DNA from: Bordetella parapertussis
GTDB lineage: Bacteria > Pseudomonadota > Gammaproteobacteria > Burkholderiales > Thiobacillaceae
Direction: 5' to 3'
DNA: 64,000 nt
Assembly (NCBI GenBank): GCA_945890495.1
Contig: CAMDCO010000005.1
Coordinates: forward strand, 20,528 to 84,527
Under the pieces are notes generated by a model. The model saw nothing but the letters and a program-made list of their open reading frames with translations, did no database searches and was not told the DNA's origin. Within the stretch, counting starts at the first letter, position 1. Each line of letters opens with the position of its first letter. Shown here piece by piece: positions 18,314 through 27,928 of this stretch. Both the position numbers and the translations under genes were made by a program.

Positions 18314-18327
18314 TTGACATCGGTCAA
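18314..18327 (+). promoter_or_regulatory. FNR/DNR-like box TTGAC-ATCG-GTCAA
   Basis: Perfect 5-4-5 palindrome 80 bp upstream of nosZ ATG. Confidence 0.6.
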
Positions 18328-18406
18328 CTCGGGACCTACCTTGCACGCCATCGTTGTGCGACATTTTGCCGCACCTATCCGTTACTTTTACCTTTGGAGA
18401 CACACC

Positions 18407-20707
18407 ATGAGTATACGCATCAAGCAACTTGCACTGCTGATTGCCCTTGGAGCCGGTGCAACCAGCCCCGCGTGGGCCAGCGAAGACCTGAAAGATGTCA
18501 TGAAGCGACGCGGCCTGTCGCAACAAGACTTGCTCTCGGCGGCGAAGACCTATGTGCCGACTGGCAAGCGCGATGAATTCCTCGCCTTCAGCTCCGGCGG
18601 CCACTCCGGCCAAGTCATGGTCTACGGCATTCCTTCGATGCGCATCCTCAAATACATCGGTGTGTTCACGCCAGAGCCTTGGCAAGGCTTTGGCTTTGAC
18701 GAGGAATCCAAAAAGATTCTGCGTGATGGTCAGCCGCCCAACGCCAAGGAACCCATCCTGTGGGGCGACTCGCACCACCCGGCCATCTCTGAAACCAATG
18801 GCAAATATGACGGTCAGTTCCTGTTCATCAACGACAAGGCCAACCCACGCATCGCCGTGATTGACCTGCGCGACTTCGAGACCAAGCAGATCGTCGCCAA
18901 CCCGATTTTCAAATCCGAGCATGGCGGCGCCTTCGTCACCCCGAACACCGAGTATGTGATTGAGGCCACGCAATACGCCGCACCGCTGGAACCCAACAAA
19001 TATGTGCCGTTGGAAAGGTTCAACGACGAGTACCGCGGCGGCATGACCTTCTGGAAGTTCGACCGCAAGGCCGGTCGCATCGACAAGAAGGCCTCGTTCT
19101 CCTTCGAGCTGCCGCCGTATAGCCAGGACTTGTCTGACGCCGGCAAGGGCCCGTCCGATGGCTGGGCCTTCACCAACTCGTTCTGCTCCGAGCGTTATGT
19201 CGGCGGCATCGAACGCGGCCGCCCGCCCTTTGAGGCCGGTTGCTCCGCCCGCGATACCGACTACATGCATGTCATGAACTGGAAGAAGGCCGAGCAGGTC
19301 GTCGCCGCTGGCAAGACCAAGACCATCAATGGCCACAGAGTCATCCCGATGGATGTCGCGGTCAAAGAAGGCATCTTGTTCCTGATCCCCGAACCGAAGA
19401 GCCCGCACGGCGTCGATGTGACCCCGGACGGCAGCAAGATCATCGTCGCCGGCAAACTGGACACCCATGTGTCCGTGTATAGCTTCGACAAGATCCAGGC
19501 CGCCATCAAGGCCGGCAAGTTTGAGGGCAAAGACCCGTATGGCATCCCAATCATCGCCATGAAGGATGCGCTCGACAAGCAGGTACAACTCGGCCTAGGC
19601 CCGTTGCACACCCAGTTCGACAGCAAGAAATGCGTGGCCTACACCTCCCTGTATGTCGATTCACAAGTCGCCAAATGGGACTTCTGCGCCGGCAAGGTGC
19701 TGGACAAGATCAGCGTGCACTACAACATTGGTCACCTGATGACGATGGAAGGCGACTCCACCTCACCCGAAGGCAAGTATCTGGTGGCGCTGAACAAACT
19801 GGCCATCGACCGCTTCAACCCGGTTGGCCCGCTGCATCCGCAAAACCACCAGCTCATCGACATCAGCAACGACAAGATGCATCTGATCTACGACATGCCG
19901 GTGCCACTGGGTGAGCCGCACTACGCCGTGGCCATCGATGCCAATAGCCTGAAGCCGGGTATCCGCTACAAACTGGGCACCGACAGCCGTACCGATTCTC
20001 CGCACCCGGGCGCTGTGAAGGCCGGCTCTGAAAAGACCGTGAAGAAGGGCAACAAGGTCGAGGTGTTCGGCACCCTGATCCGTTCGCATATCGTTCCCGA
20101 GATCATCGACAATGTTGAGGTCGGCGACGAGGTCACGATCCACCTGACCAACCTCGAGCGCGCCCAGGACGAGACGCACGGCTTCACCATCGGTGGCTAC
20201 AACCTCCACGCCTCGGTTGAGCCAGGCAAGACGGTCACGGTCAAGTTCAAGGCCGAGCGTCCTGGCGTGTATCCGTACTACTGCACCGAGTTCTGCTCCG
20301 CGCTGCACTTGGAAATGCAGGGCTACCTACTGGTCAAGCCGAAGGGCTACAAAGACAGCGGCGTTGCTGGCAAGGCAGGCACGAACTACACCAAGGCAGA
20401 CTACGACAAGCAGTACAAGACCAACATCGAAACCCAAGCAGTGATCGATTCTGTGGTCGGCTACATCACCAGCGTTAACTACAAGGACTTCCCGGAAGCG
20501 GTGGCCATGGTGGAAGACGCCTTTGACCAAGCCGGTAAGATCACCGATGTGAAGGTCAAGATGGATGCCGCCGTGAAGACCGGTGACTGGAACAACGCCA
20601 CCTTGTGGGCAGGCCAGTGGTGGCAGTATCAGGTCAAGACCGCAGACCTCGGCCTGCGCGCCAAGACCTACCTAGAGCAAAACGGTGCCAAGAAAGTGAA
20701 GAAGTAA
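18407..20707 (+). CDS. nosZ: Nitrous-oxide reductase, Sec-type (clade II-like)
   Basis: Sec-like signal without twin Arg; CuA motif YPYYCTEFCSALHLEMQGYLL; DSHHPAISETNGKYDGQFLFINDKANPRIAVIDLR. Confidence 0.97.
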   Translation: MSIRIKQLALLIALGAGATSPAWASEDLKDVMKRRGLSQQDLLSAAKTYVPTGKRDEFLAFSSGGHSGQVMVYGIPSMRILKYIGVFTPEPWQGFGFDEESKKILRDGQPPNAKEPILWGDSHHPAISETNGKYDGQFLFINDKANPRIAVIDLRDFETKQIVANPIFKSEHGGAFVTPNTEYVIEATQYAAPLEPNKYVPLERFNDEYRGGMTFWKFDRKAGRIDKKASFSFELPPYSQDLSDAGKGPSDGWAFTNSFCSERYVGGIERGRPPFEAGCSARDTDYMHVMNWKKAEQVVAAGKTKTINGHRVIPMDVAVKEGILFLIPEPKSPHGVDVTPDGSKIIVAGKLDTHVSVYSFDKIQAAIKAGKFEGKDPYGIPIIAMKDALDKQVQLGLGPLHTQFDSKKCVAYTSLYVDSQVAKWDFCAGKVLDKISVHYNIGHLMTMEGDSTSPEGKYLVALNKLAIDRFNPVGPLHPQNHQLIDISNDKMHLIYDMPVPLGEPHYAVAIDANSLKPGIRYKLGTDSRTDSPHPGAVKAGSEKTVKKGNKVEVFGTLIRSHIVPEIIDNVEVGDEVTIHLTNLERAQDETHGFTIGGYNLHASVEPGKTVTVKFKAERPGVYPYYCTEFCSALHLEMQGYLLVKPKGYKDSGVAGKAGTNYTKADYDKQYKTNIETQAVIDSVVGYITSVNYKDFPEAVAMVEDAFDQAGKITDVKVKMDAAVKTGDWNNATLWAGQWWQYQVKTADLGLRAKTYLEQNGAKKVKK

Positions 20708-20726
20708 TCGCCGCTCGCCAAAAGCC

Positions 20727-20754
20727 AAGGAGGGGGGCTTATGCCCCCCTCCTT
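20727..20754. other. Perfect 12-bp hairpin between nosZ and cytochrome gene
   Basis: AAGGAGGGGGGC-TTAT-GCCCCCCTCCTT, no clear T-tract. Confidence 0.7.
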
Positions 20755-20756
20755 GA

Positions 20757-20770
20757 TTGATACGGGTCAA
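20757..20770 (+). promoter_or_regulatory. FNR/DNR-like box TTGAT-ACGG-GTCAA
   Basis: 5-4-5 FNR-type half-sites upstream of the cytochrome gene. Confidence 0.55.
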
Positions 20771-20857
20771 TATTGATTGTTGCCCAATGAATATTAGTAT
20801 TGTCTAATGTGCACGCATTCACGCGCACCGCCATTTCTTATTTACAGGAGCTTCACC

Positions 20858-21496
20858 ATGAAATTACGCCCCAGCCTATTTCTGATCCTCACCCTTGCAG
20901 CGGGTTCAGCCTTTGCCGCTCGCCCGGGCGCCTCTGCCTCTACCGATGAAATCCTCAAGCTCAAGGGCGACGCCAAGAATGGCGAAGAGGTCTATGAAGT
21001 CTGCTCCGCCTGTCACCTGCCCGATGGCATGGGCCGCTCGGACGGCACCCTGCCGGTCGTCGCCGGCCAGCATGAGAAGGTGTTGGTCAAGCAGATGATC
21101 GACATTCGCACCGGTCATCGCGACAACCCCACCATGTACCCCTTCGCCCAAGGCATGGAACCGCAGGACATCGCCGACAGCGCCGCCTACATGGCAAAAC
21201 TCAAACTCAAGACCACCAACGGCAAGGGCTCGGGCAAAGACCTGAGCCGGGGTGCCGATCTGTACAAGAAGGACTGCCTCTCCTGTCACAAGGACAATGG
21301 CGTGGGCGACCAAGCCAAATTTGTGCCCTTGCTGACGGCGCAGCATTACGAATACACCATGCGTCAGTTGGATGAGATGAAGGCAGGCAAGCGCAAGAAC
21401 GCCGACAAGGAGATGATGAAGGTCGTCAAGGCCTACTCCAAGGCCGACATGCAGGCCGTGGCCGACTACATGTCACGCCTTAAGCCTAAAAAGTAA
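20858..21496 (+). CDS. Diheme c-type cytochrome (c4/NosC-like)
   Basis: Signal peptide; CSACH and CLSCH heme motifs; between nosZ and nosB. Confidence 0.9.
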   Translation: MKLRPSLFLILTLAAGSAFAARPGASASTDEILKLKGDAKNGEEVYEVCSACHLPDGMGRSDGTLPVVAGQHEKVLVKQMIDIRTGHRDNPTMYPFAQGMEPQDIADSAAYMAKLKLKTTNGKGSGKDLSRGADLYKKDCLSCHKDNGVGDQAKFVPLLTAQHYEYTMRQLDEMKAGKRKNADKEMMKVVKAYSKADMQAVADYMSRLKPKK

Positions 21497-21628
21497 GACC
21501 CAGTGAACGGTAGGCCGCCTCGTGCGGCCTATTCGAACCCCCAACTTTCGGATCCCAATTCCCTGAGCGGGTGTCGCTCTGCACTATGATGGCGCCCTCA
21601 GAGAATTGGCATTCAACAGGAGTTTCCC

Positions 21629-22591
21629 ATGTCCAGCTTTGTTCAGGACTTTACCGGTAACAAATCCAGCCGCTTTGCCCTGATGGCACTGCTGTTACTG
21701 GCCGTCGCGTATTTCACGCCCATCTGGTGGGTCTCGCTCACCGCCCCCAACTACCCGCCCGACGCCTTCCCAGACGGGATTCGCATCCACTTCCACTTTG
21801 ACGGGGTCAAAAACGGCTGCACCCAAGCCATCATCAAAAAGAGTGAGATCTATCAGGGCGACCTAGGTAGCGAAAACGAGGCCACCGAGCGCTATCAGAA
21901 GGATCAGGCCCAACAGCTCGACTGTGTGCACGAGATGAATACCATCAACCACTATGTCGGCATGTATCCGATCGCCTCGGGCGGCCCGGTGGAAAAGGAG
22001 TTATCCAAGTACATCATGGCCTTCCTCGGCGTCATGCTGCTGGCCTTTGCCGCCAACAACCGCAAGCGCGAACTGCAAATCCTAGGCGTGGGCTTTGCGG
22101 CCGTCGCTGTCTGGATGTACGGTCAAATGCTGGGACTCGGCGCGCTTGATGCCTATGTCCAGACCTATGAAGAGGCCACGGCCACCTTCTTCAACGAGCC
22201 CGAGGTGATCACCCGCTGGAGCGCCAACCTGCGCTTGGCGATGCATGTCGTCATGGGCGGGATGCTTGCCGCCATGCTGATCGTCCTCGCCGGTTGCTGG
22301 AAGTGGCGCAAGTTTTCACTGCTACTGGCCTTTGTACCCGCCTTGCTGCCGGTCTTTTTCGTCCTCGAATACGCCGGCTGGCTGTGGTTCTTCGGCCATA
22401 ACCTGCACCCCTGGGGCGCATTCACGGTGAAGCCCTTCATGCCGACCGTGTTTGGCGAGGGGATGGTGGCGCAGTTCTCCACCTTCTCCTACCCGGATAT
22501 TGGTTACGCCCTGTTGCTGGCCCTCTCTGGTCTGCTGATCGTGGCTACCCTGCTGCGCCGCAAGCAACTGGCCCAAGACACCGCCCCCTGA
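21629..22591 (+). CDS. nosB: NosB-like membrane protein of clade II nos clusters
   Basis: Multi-TM protein; position between nosZ/cyt and nosD; IHFHFDGVKNGC loop. Confidence 0.75.
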   Translation: MSSFVQDFTGNKSSRFALMALLLLAVAYFTPIWWVSLTAPNYPPDAFPDGIRIHFHFDGVKNGCTQAIIKKSEIYQGDLGSENEATERYQKDQAQQLDCVHEMNTINHYVGMYPIASGGPVEKELSKYIMAFLGVMLLAFAANNRKRELQILGVGFAAVAVWMYGQMLGLGALDAYVQTYEEATATFFNEPEVITRWSANLRLAMHVVMGGMLAAMLIVLAGCWKWRKFSLLLAFVPALLPVFFVLEYAGWLWFFGHNLHPWGAFTVKPFMPTVFGEGMVAQFSTFSYPDIGYALLLALSGLLIVATLLRRKQLAQDTAP

Positions 22592-22602
22592 AACGGCCCG
22601 CC

Positions 22603-23949
22603 ATGCGTCGCACTCGACTCCTCGCCCTGCTCGCCATCGCCCTGATCTTGCCGGCCGGACAATCCGCGGGCTACATTGCCGCTGAGGACGCCGTACAAGA
22701 CTTCAGCGCCATGGGCGCGGTGCGCAACACCGTTGATGCCGAGCGCCCCGTGTACCCGCTCTATCTGCGCGACAAGCGCATCCATGGCCTGCAACCGTTT
22801 CAGGCGCTGGTCGATGCCGCGCCCGCCGGTTCGGTGCTGCGCCCTCCGCCGGGAATCTACGCCGGGCCGGTACTGCTAACCAAACCGCTGACCATCGAGG
22901 GCGATGGCAAGGTCACCATCGACGCCGGTGACAAGGGCGTGGTGTTCCGCATCGAGACCGAAGATGCCGTGCTGCGCGGCGTGCGCTTGACCGGCTCGGG
23001 CGAGTCGCACGACATGGAAGATGCCGCACTGGAGATTCGTGGCCATCGCAACACCGTCGAAAACCTGATCATCGACAATAGCCTGTTCGGCATCGACCTG
23101 CGCCAGGCCAACGACAACATCGTACGCAACAACCGCATCACCTCCAAGATCGCCGATCTGGGCATGCGCGGCGATGCCATCCGCCTCTGGTACAGCCTGC
23201 GCAACCGCATCGAAGGCAACCAGATCAAAGATTCACGCGATATCGTGATCTGGTATTCAAACAACAATGCCTTGATCAACAACACCAGCAGCGGCAGCCG
23301 CTACTCCATCCACTTCATGTTCGCGCAACATAATCTGGTCGAAGGCAATCGCTTCACCAACAACGCCGTCGGCATCTATGTGATGTACACGGAAGGCGTC
23401 ATCATCCGCAACAATCTGGTCTCCCACGCCACTGGAGCCACCGGGATGGGCATTGGCTTCAAGGAGGCCAGCGACTCCATTCTTGAAAACAATCAAATCA
23501 TCTATTGCGCGACGGGTATCGCCTCCGATCTATCGCCCTTCCAGCCTGACACTCAGATATGGATGCGCAACAACCGGTTAGCGTACAACGGCATCGGCCT
23601 GTTGTTTAACAGTGAACGCGAAGGCAATGTCGTCACCAACAACCGTTTTGTCGGCAACCTGACCGATGTCGCCGTCAACGGCGGCGGCACCGCCCGGCAA
23701 AACACTTGGTCGGGTAATGTGTGGGATGTGTACGAAGGCTTCGACCGCAACGGCGATGGGCGCGGCGACCTGCCCCATCGTCAATACGCCTATGCCGATC
23801 GCATCTGGATGGATACGCCCATCACCCAGTTCTTTCGTGCCTCGCCCGCACTGGAACTGCTCGACTTTCTAGAACGGCTGGCCCCGTTCTCCGAGCCCGA
23901 CTTGCTGTTTGAAGACACGCGCCCCCGCATGAGGCCCGCCCATGGCTAG
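22603..23949 (+). CDS. nosD: NosD periplasmic beta-helix copper-insertion protein
   Basis: Right-handed beta-helix repeats; YEGFDRNGDGRGDLPHRQYAYADRIWM; overlaps nosG. Confidence 0.94.
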   Translation: MRRTRLLALLAIALILPAGQSAGYIAAEDAVQDFSAMGAVRNTVDAERPVYPLYLRDKRIHGLQPFQALVDAAPAGSVLRPPPGIYAGPVLLTKPLTIEGDGKVTIDAGDKGVVFRIETEDAVLRGVRLTGSGESHDMEDAALEIRGHRNTVENLIIDNSLFGIDLRQANDNIVRNNRITSKIADLGMRGDAIRLWYSLRNRIEGNQIKDSRDIVIWYSNNNALINNTSSGSRYSIHFMFAQHNLVEGNRFTNNAVGIYVMYTEGVIIRNNLVSHATGATGMGIGFKEASDSILENNQIIYCATGIASDLSPFQPDTQIWMRNNRLAYNGIGLLFNSEREGNVVTNNRFVGNLTDVAVNGGGTARQNTWSGNVWDVYEGFDRNGDGRGDLPHRQYAYADRIWMDTPITQFFRASPALELLDFLERLAPFSEPDLLFEDTRPRMRPAHG

Positions 23950-24733
23950 AGAACCCGAACGCCGCCGCTTTCTGCGTACCGGATTAGGCCTGGCGGCCCT
24001 CTTGGGTGCCAGCGGCATCGCCTGGTTGCCCACACCCGCCGCATCCGCCAACCGCCTGCGCCCCCCCGGCGCGCTGGAAGAACAAGACTACCTGTCGGCC
24101 TGCATCAAATGTGGCCAATGCGTCCAAGTCTGCCCGGTCTCGGCCCTCAAACTCGCCGATCTCGGCGACGGCTACGGCATCGGCGCACCCTATATCGATG
24201 CCCGCGCCCAGGCCTGTGATTTTTCCTGTGACGCGGTGCAATGCATCCTCGCCTGCCCGACCGGGGCACTGACCTATCACAAGCCGACTGACCTTTCCAT
24301 CCGCACCGGCATGCCCGTCGCCCAAGCCCCGGTGCTTCTGGCCAAGAAAAAAGACCCTGAACCAACGCTGAACCTGAAGGAGCGCATGGGCGTTGCCGTG
24401 CTGACCCGACCCGATGCCTGCCTTGCCCGTCAGGGCAAAGGCCATAAAGGGCCGGCGCGGGCCGCAGGGTTCGCCGGGCACCTGCGCTTCATGGAGGTGG
24501 ATCGCTGGAAACCGATCCCGCTCAACGATCACCCGTTTGCGGTGGAGATCTGCGACCTGTGCGTACAAACCTGTCCGATCGAGGGCGCGATCCGCCTGGT
24601 TCCCATGGCTAACGGAGGCATGACCCCGGAAGTGCTGGAACCCTGTCTGGGCTGCGGCGTGTGCGAGATGGCCTGCCCCACCGAGCCGGCCTCTATTGAA
24701 ATCAAGCCGCGCCAAGGGTGGCCACATGCATAA
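23942..24733 (+). CDS. nosG: NosG (NapG-like) Tat-exported 4x[4Fe-4S] ferredoxin
   Basis: RRRFLRTGLG twin-Arg signal; CIKCGQCVQVCP, CDLCVQTCP, CLGCGVCEMACP. Confidence 0.9.
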   Translation: MAREPERRRFLRTGLGLAALLGASGIAWLPTPAASANRLRPPGALEEQDYLSACIKCGQCVQVCPVSALKLADLGDGYGIGAPYIDARAQACDFSCDAVQCILACPTGALTYHKPTDLSIRTGMPVAQAPVLLAKKKDPEPTLNLKERMGVAVLTRPDACLARQGKGHKGPARAAGFAGHLRFMEVDRWKPIPLNDHPFAVEICDLCVQTCPIEGAIRLVPMANGGMTPEVLEPCLGCGVCEMACPTEPASIEIKPRQGWPHA

Positions 24734-25697
24734 CCGCTTCAGCGAATCTTGGCGGCAGTTGCTGGGCTACGCGCCGCGCAGGCCCGTGGCCGGACAGCAA
24801 AGGCCCGAGGCACAGGTCATTCACCGCACGAAGCGAGAAGATGTCAATCGCGTCGCAGAACTAAAGGCGCACCGCGCCACGCTCGTGCACTCGAACACAT
24901 GGCGCAACCGCCGTTGGGTCGTTCTGATCCTCACCAACCTGCTGTTCGTGGCCTCCTTCTGGCTCGACATCCAGTTGCTGGAAGGCTCGCTCACCGCCTC
25001 GCGCTTCCTCGGCTTTCACATGATCGACCTCAACGCCGCCCTGCAAGTGGCGTTGGCGCACAAACACATCCCCATCAACCTGATCATCGGCACCGTCACC
25101 ATTCTCCTGTTCTGGGCCTTGCTGGGGGGGCGAGCGTTTTGTTCCTGGGTGTGTCCGTACCACCTGCTCGCCGAATGGACCGAACGGCTGCATCTCGCGC
25201 TGGCCGAGCGCAAGGTCGTCTCTGACCACAGCTTCCACCGTGGCCTGCGTACCGTATTGTGGCTGCTGTTTGCCATCCTGGCCTTCATCAGCGGCTATAC
25301 CGTGTTCGAAACCCTGTCGCCCACAGGCATCCTGTCGCGCGCCCTGATCTACGGGCCTGGCCTAGGGTTGGCCTGGGTCTTATTGCTACTGCTGTTCGAA
25401 GTCGCCTACTCACGCCGCGCCTGGTGCCGCTATTTCTGCCCCATCGGCCTCACCTATGGCGCGGTGGGCAGCGTCTCCCCGCTACAGATCGGCTATCACC
25501 TCGACAGTTGTTTCCACGAAGGCGATTGCCGCAAGGTCTGTCTGGTGCCGCATGTGCTCGATTGCGTCATCAAAGGCCGCGCCAGCGACACCCATGTCAA
25601 CCTCGGCGCCGACTGCACCCGCTGCGGTCTATGCGTCGATACCTGTCCCACCGGCTCGTTGCGCTTTGAAATACGCGGCCTGCAAAACCTGTTGTAG
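24726..25697 (+). CDS. nosH: NosH (NapH-like) membrane ferredoxin
   Basis: TM helices; SWVCPYHLLAEW, CRYFCPIGL, CTRCGLCVDTCP; start chosen at internal Met. Confidence 0.88.
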   Translation: MHNRFSESWRQLLGYAPRRPVAGQQRPEAQVIHRTKREDVNRVAELKAHRATLVHSNTWRNRRWVVLILTNLLFVASFWLDIQLLEGSLTASRFLGFHMIDLNAALQVALAHKHIPINLIIGTVTILLFWALLGGRAFCSWVCPYHLLAEWTERLHLALAERKVVSDHSFHRGLRTVLWLLFAILAFISGYTVFETLSPTGILSRALIYGPGLGLAWVLLLLLFEVAYSRRAWCRYFCPIGLTYGAVGSVSPLQIGYHLDSCFHEGDCRKVCLVPHVLDCVIKGRASDTHVNLGADCTRCGLCVDTCPTGSLRFEIRGLQNLL

Positions 25698-25719
25698 GCC
25701 TGTAGTAAAGTCACCCCCC

Positions 25720-26577
25720 ATGATCGAACTCAAACAACTCTCCAAACACTTCCGCAAAAGCCGCGTCCTCGATGGCATCGACCTCACGGTGGCCGATGGC
25801 GAACGCATCGCCCTGATCGGTTCCAACGGGGCCGGAAAGACCACCCTGATCCGCTGCCTGCTGGGGGAATATATCCACGAAGGCACGGTGCTCATTAGGG
25901 GCATCGATCCGCGCCAAGATCGTGCCCGCGTCCTGCGCGAGATTGGCTTCGTGCCACAGTTGCCGCCGCCGCTGCGCATGTCGGTACACGAGCTGCTGCG
26001 CTTTACCAGCGAGCTGACCGATACCCCCGTTTCCGCCATGACCGCCATTGCCGCCCGTTTAGGGCTAGATCTCGCTCGCGCCGAACACCTGCCTTTCGCC
26101 AAGTTATCGGGCGGTCAAAAACAAAAGGTGCTGATTGCCCTGGCGCTAGGCCGTCCTTGCTCGCTCTTGATTCTGGACGAGCCGGCCGCCAACCTCGACC
26201 CTGAAGCGCGGCACGCCTTTTTTGACCTGCTGGCCGAACAGGTCGCCGCGCGCCCCATCACCCTGCTCATCTCCAGCCATCGCCTCGACGAAGTGGCGCC
26301 GCTGGTTAACCGCGTAGTGGAAATGGACATGGGTCGCATCGTCCTCGACGACAGCGTAGCCGACAGCGTGGCCCTGGACGGCAAACTCAGCGCGCGCCTT
26401 GTCCTGTCCCGCGCCGAACCGGCCATCGCCCGTGCGCTGGGCCAATGGGGACTGACCGCAGACGCGGCGGGCCTCGCTTGGGAGGGCGTCATCGCCAGCC
26501 CCGACCGTCTGCGCTTCATCGGCATGCTATCGCGCTATGTCGGCCTGATCCACAGCGTCTCCATCGAGGAGCTGTGA
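25720..26577 (+). CDS. nosF: NosF copper-processing ABC transporter ATPase
   Basis: GSNGAGKTTLIRCLLG, LSGGQKQKVLIALAL, LLILDEPAANLDPEA. Confidence 0.92.
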   Translation: MIELKQLSKHFRKSRVLDGIDLTVADGERIALIGSNGAGKTTLIRCLLGEYIHEGTVLIRGIDPRQDRARVLREIGFVPQLPPPLRMSVHELLRFTSELTDTPVSAMTAIAARLGLDLARAEHLPFAKLSGGQKQKVLIALALGRPCSLLILDEPAANLDPEARHAFFDLLAEQVAARPITLLISSHRLDEVAPLVNRVVEMDMGRIVLDDSVADSVALDGKLSARLVLSRAEPAIARALGQWGLTADAAGLAWEGVIASPDRLRFIGMLSRYVGLIHSVSIEEL

Positions 26578-26582
26578 GCCCC

Positions 26583-27086
26583 ATGAACCGCCGCGAACTA
26601 TTGCTGGGTTGCGCCGCCATCCCCGTGCTCTGGCTGACCGGCTGTGGCGAGAAGGATGCCGGGCACGGCCCTGGCAAGATTCATTGGGATCGCGACACCT
26701 GCGTGCGCTGCAACATGATTATCAGCGACCGCCGCTTTGCCGCGCAGATTCGTGGCGGCGAGATGGGCGGCGAGATGGGCGGCGAGATGGGCGGCAAGAA
26801 GGGCGGCAAGACGGGAGTTGGCAAACGCAAGCTCTACAAGTTCGACGATATCGGCTGCGCGCTGTTCTGGCTCAAGGAACAAAAAATCCCTTGGGCGGAC
26901 GCGCCTGACACCGAGATCTGGGTGACCGACGCCAAAACCGGGGAGTGGCTGGAGGCCCGCACGGCACATTACATCGCCGGGAAGACCACGCCCATGCTCT
27001 ACGGCTACGGTGCGCTGCGTGAGCCGGTGGCCGGCAGTGTCGATTTTAAAACCATGAAGGCGGCCATTCTGGCCAAGGGACGCTAA
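26583..27086 (+). CDS. nosL: NosL copper chaperone lipoprotein with Gly/Met repeat insertion
   Basis: Lipobox LTGCG; CVRCNMIISDRRFAAQI...KLYKFDDIGCALFWL. Confidence 0.93.
   Translation: MNRRELLLGCAAIPVLWLTGCGEKDAGHGPGKIHWDRDTCVRCNMIISDRRFAAQIRGGEMGGEMGGEMGGKKGGKTGVGKRKLYKFDDIGCALFWLKEQKIPWADAPDTEIWVTDAKTGEWLEARTAHYIAGKTTPMLYGYGALREPVAGSVDFKTMKAAILAKGR
26754..26813. repeat. 5 x 12-bp tandem repeat inside nosL
   Basis: (GGCGGCGAGATG)x3, GGCGGCAAGAAG, GGCGGCAAGACG. Confidence 0.95.
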
Positions 27087-27928
27087 TGTTTAATGACCTT
27101 AAAACCAGCCTCAAACCCGCACTGCGCCTAGAGATGACCGAATCCCTGCGGGCGCGCTGGTTCATGCTCTACGCCTTGGTATTCGGCGGCATCGTCGCCT
27201 TGCTGTTCGCCTTCGGTCTGACCGAATCGCGCATCCTGGGCTTCATCGGCCTGTCGCGCCTCCTGGTCACCTATATCCAATTGGTGATGGCCATCCTGCC
27301 GGTGTTTGTGCTGATCTCCACCGTACGATCCATCGCCGGTGACCGCGAGGCGGGCGTGTTCGAATACCTGCTGTCACTACCGGTTTCGCTGGCCGGCTGG
27401 TTCTGGGGCAAGTTTATCGGCCGTTACCTGATGGTCTTCGCGCCCGTGTTTGCCGCCATGCTGGGCGCCGTGCTGTGGGCGCTGATTACTGCGATCGAAG
27501 TGCCGTGGGACATCTTCCTGTATTACACCGCCCTTCTGGCCAGCCTGTCGCTCTGCTTCCTCGGCATCGCCATGCTGATCTCGGTACTGGCCCGTTCGTC
27601 CGACATCGCCCAGGGCGTCGCCTTTCTGGTCTGGCTGTTCCTGCTCCTGTTCCTCGACCTCATCCTGCTCGGCGTGCTGATCCAGGAACAAATCCCGTCC
27701 GAGATCGCCATCACCATCGCCCTCTTCAACCCCCTGCAAACCTTCCGCACCGCCGCCCTGATGCTGTTCGACCCGCAACTCATCGTTCTGGGCCCGGCCG
27801 CCTTCGTACTGTTCGACCTGTTCGGCACCCTCGGCTACAAGATCTTCGCGCTGCTCTACCCGGCGACCATCGGACTTGTGTGCGCCTTCTTGGCCTATCG
27901 CAGCTTTAAACGCGGAGACCTGCTATGA
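27086..27928 (+). CDS. nosY: NosY ABC transporter permease
   Basis: Six TM-type segments; GDREAGVFEYLLSLPVS; follows nosL. Confidence 0.9.
   Translation: MFNDLKTSLKPALRLEMTESLRARWFMLYALVFGGIVALLFAFGLTESRILGFIGLSRLLVTYIQLVMAILPVFVLISTVRSIAGDREAGVFEYLLSLPVSLAGWFWGKFIGRYLMVFAPVFAAMLGAVLWALITAIEVPWDIFLYYTALLASLSLCFLGIAMLISVLARSSDIAQGVAFLVWLFLLLFLDLILLGVLIQEQIPSEIAITIALFNPLQTFRTAALMLFDPQLIVLGPAAFVLFDLFGTLGYKIFALLYPATIGLVCAFLAYRSFKRGDLL

Noticed and set aside
18269-19588. 439-aa antisense ORF over nosZ
   Set aside because: GC-rich antisense of a strongly conserved gene; low-complexity composition, no recognisable domain.
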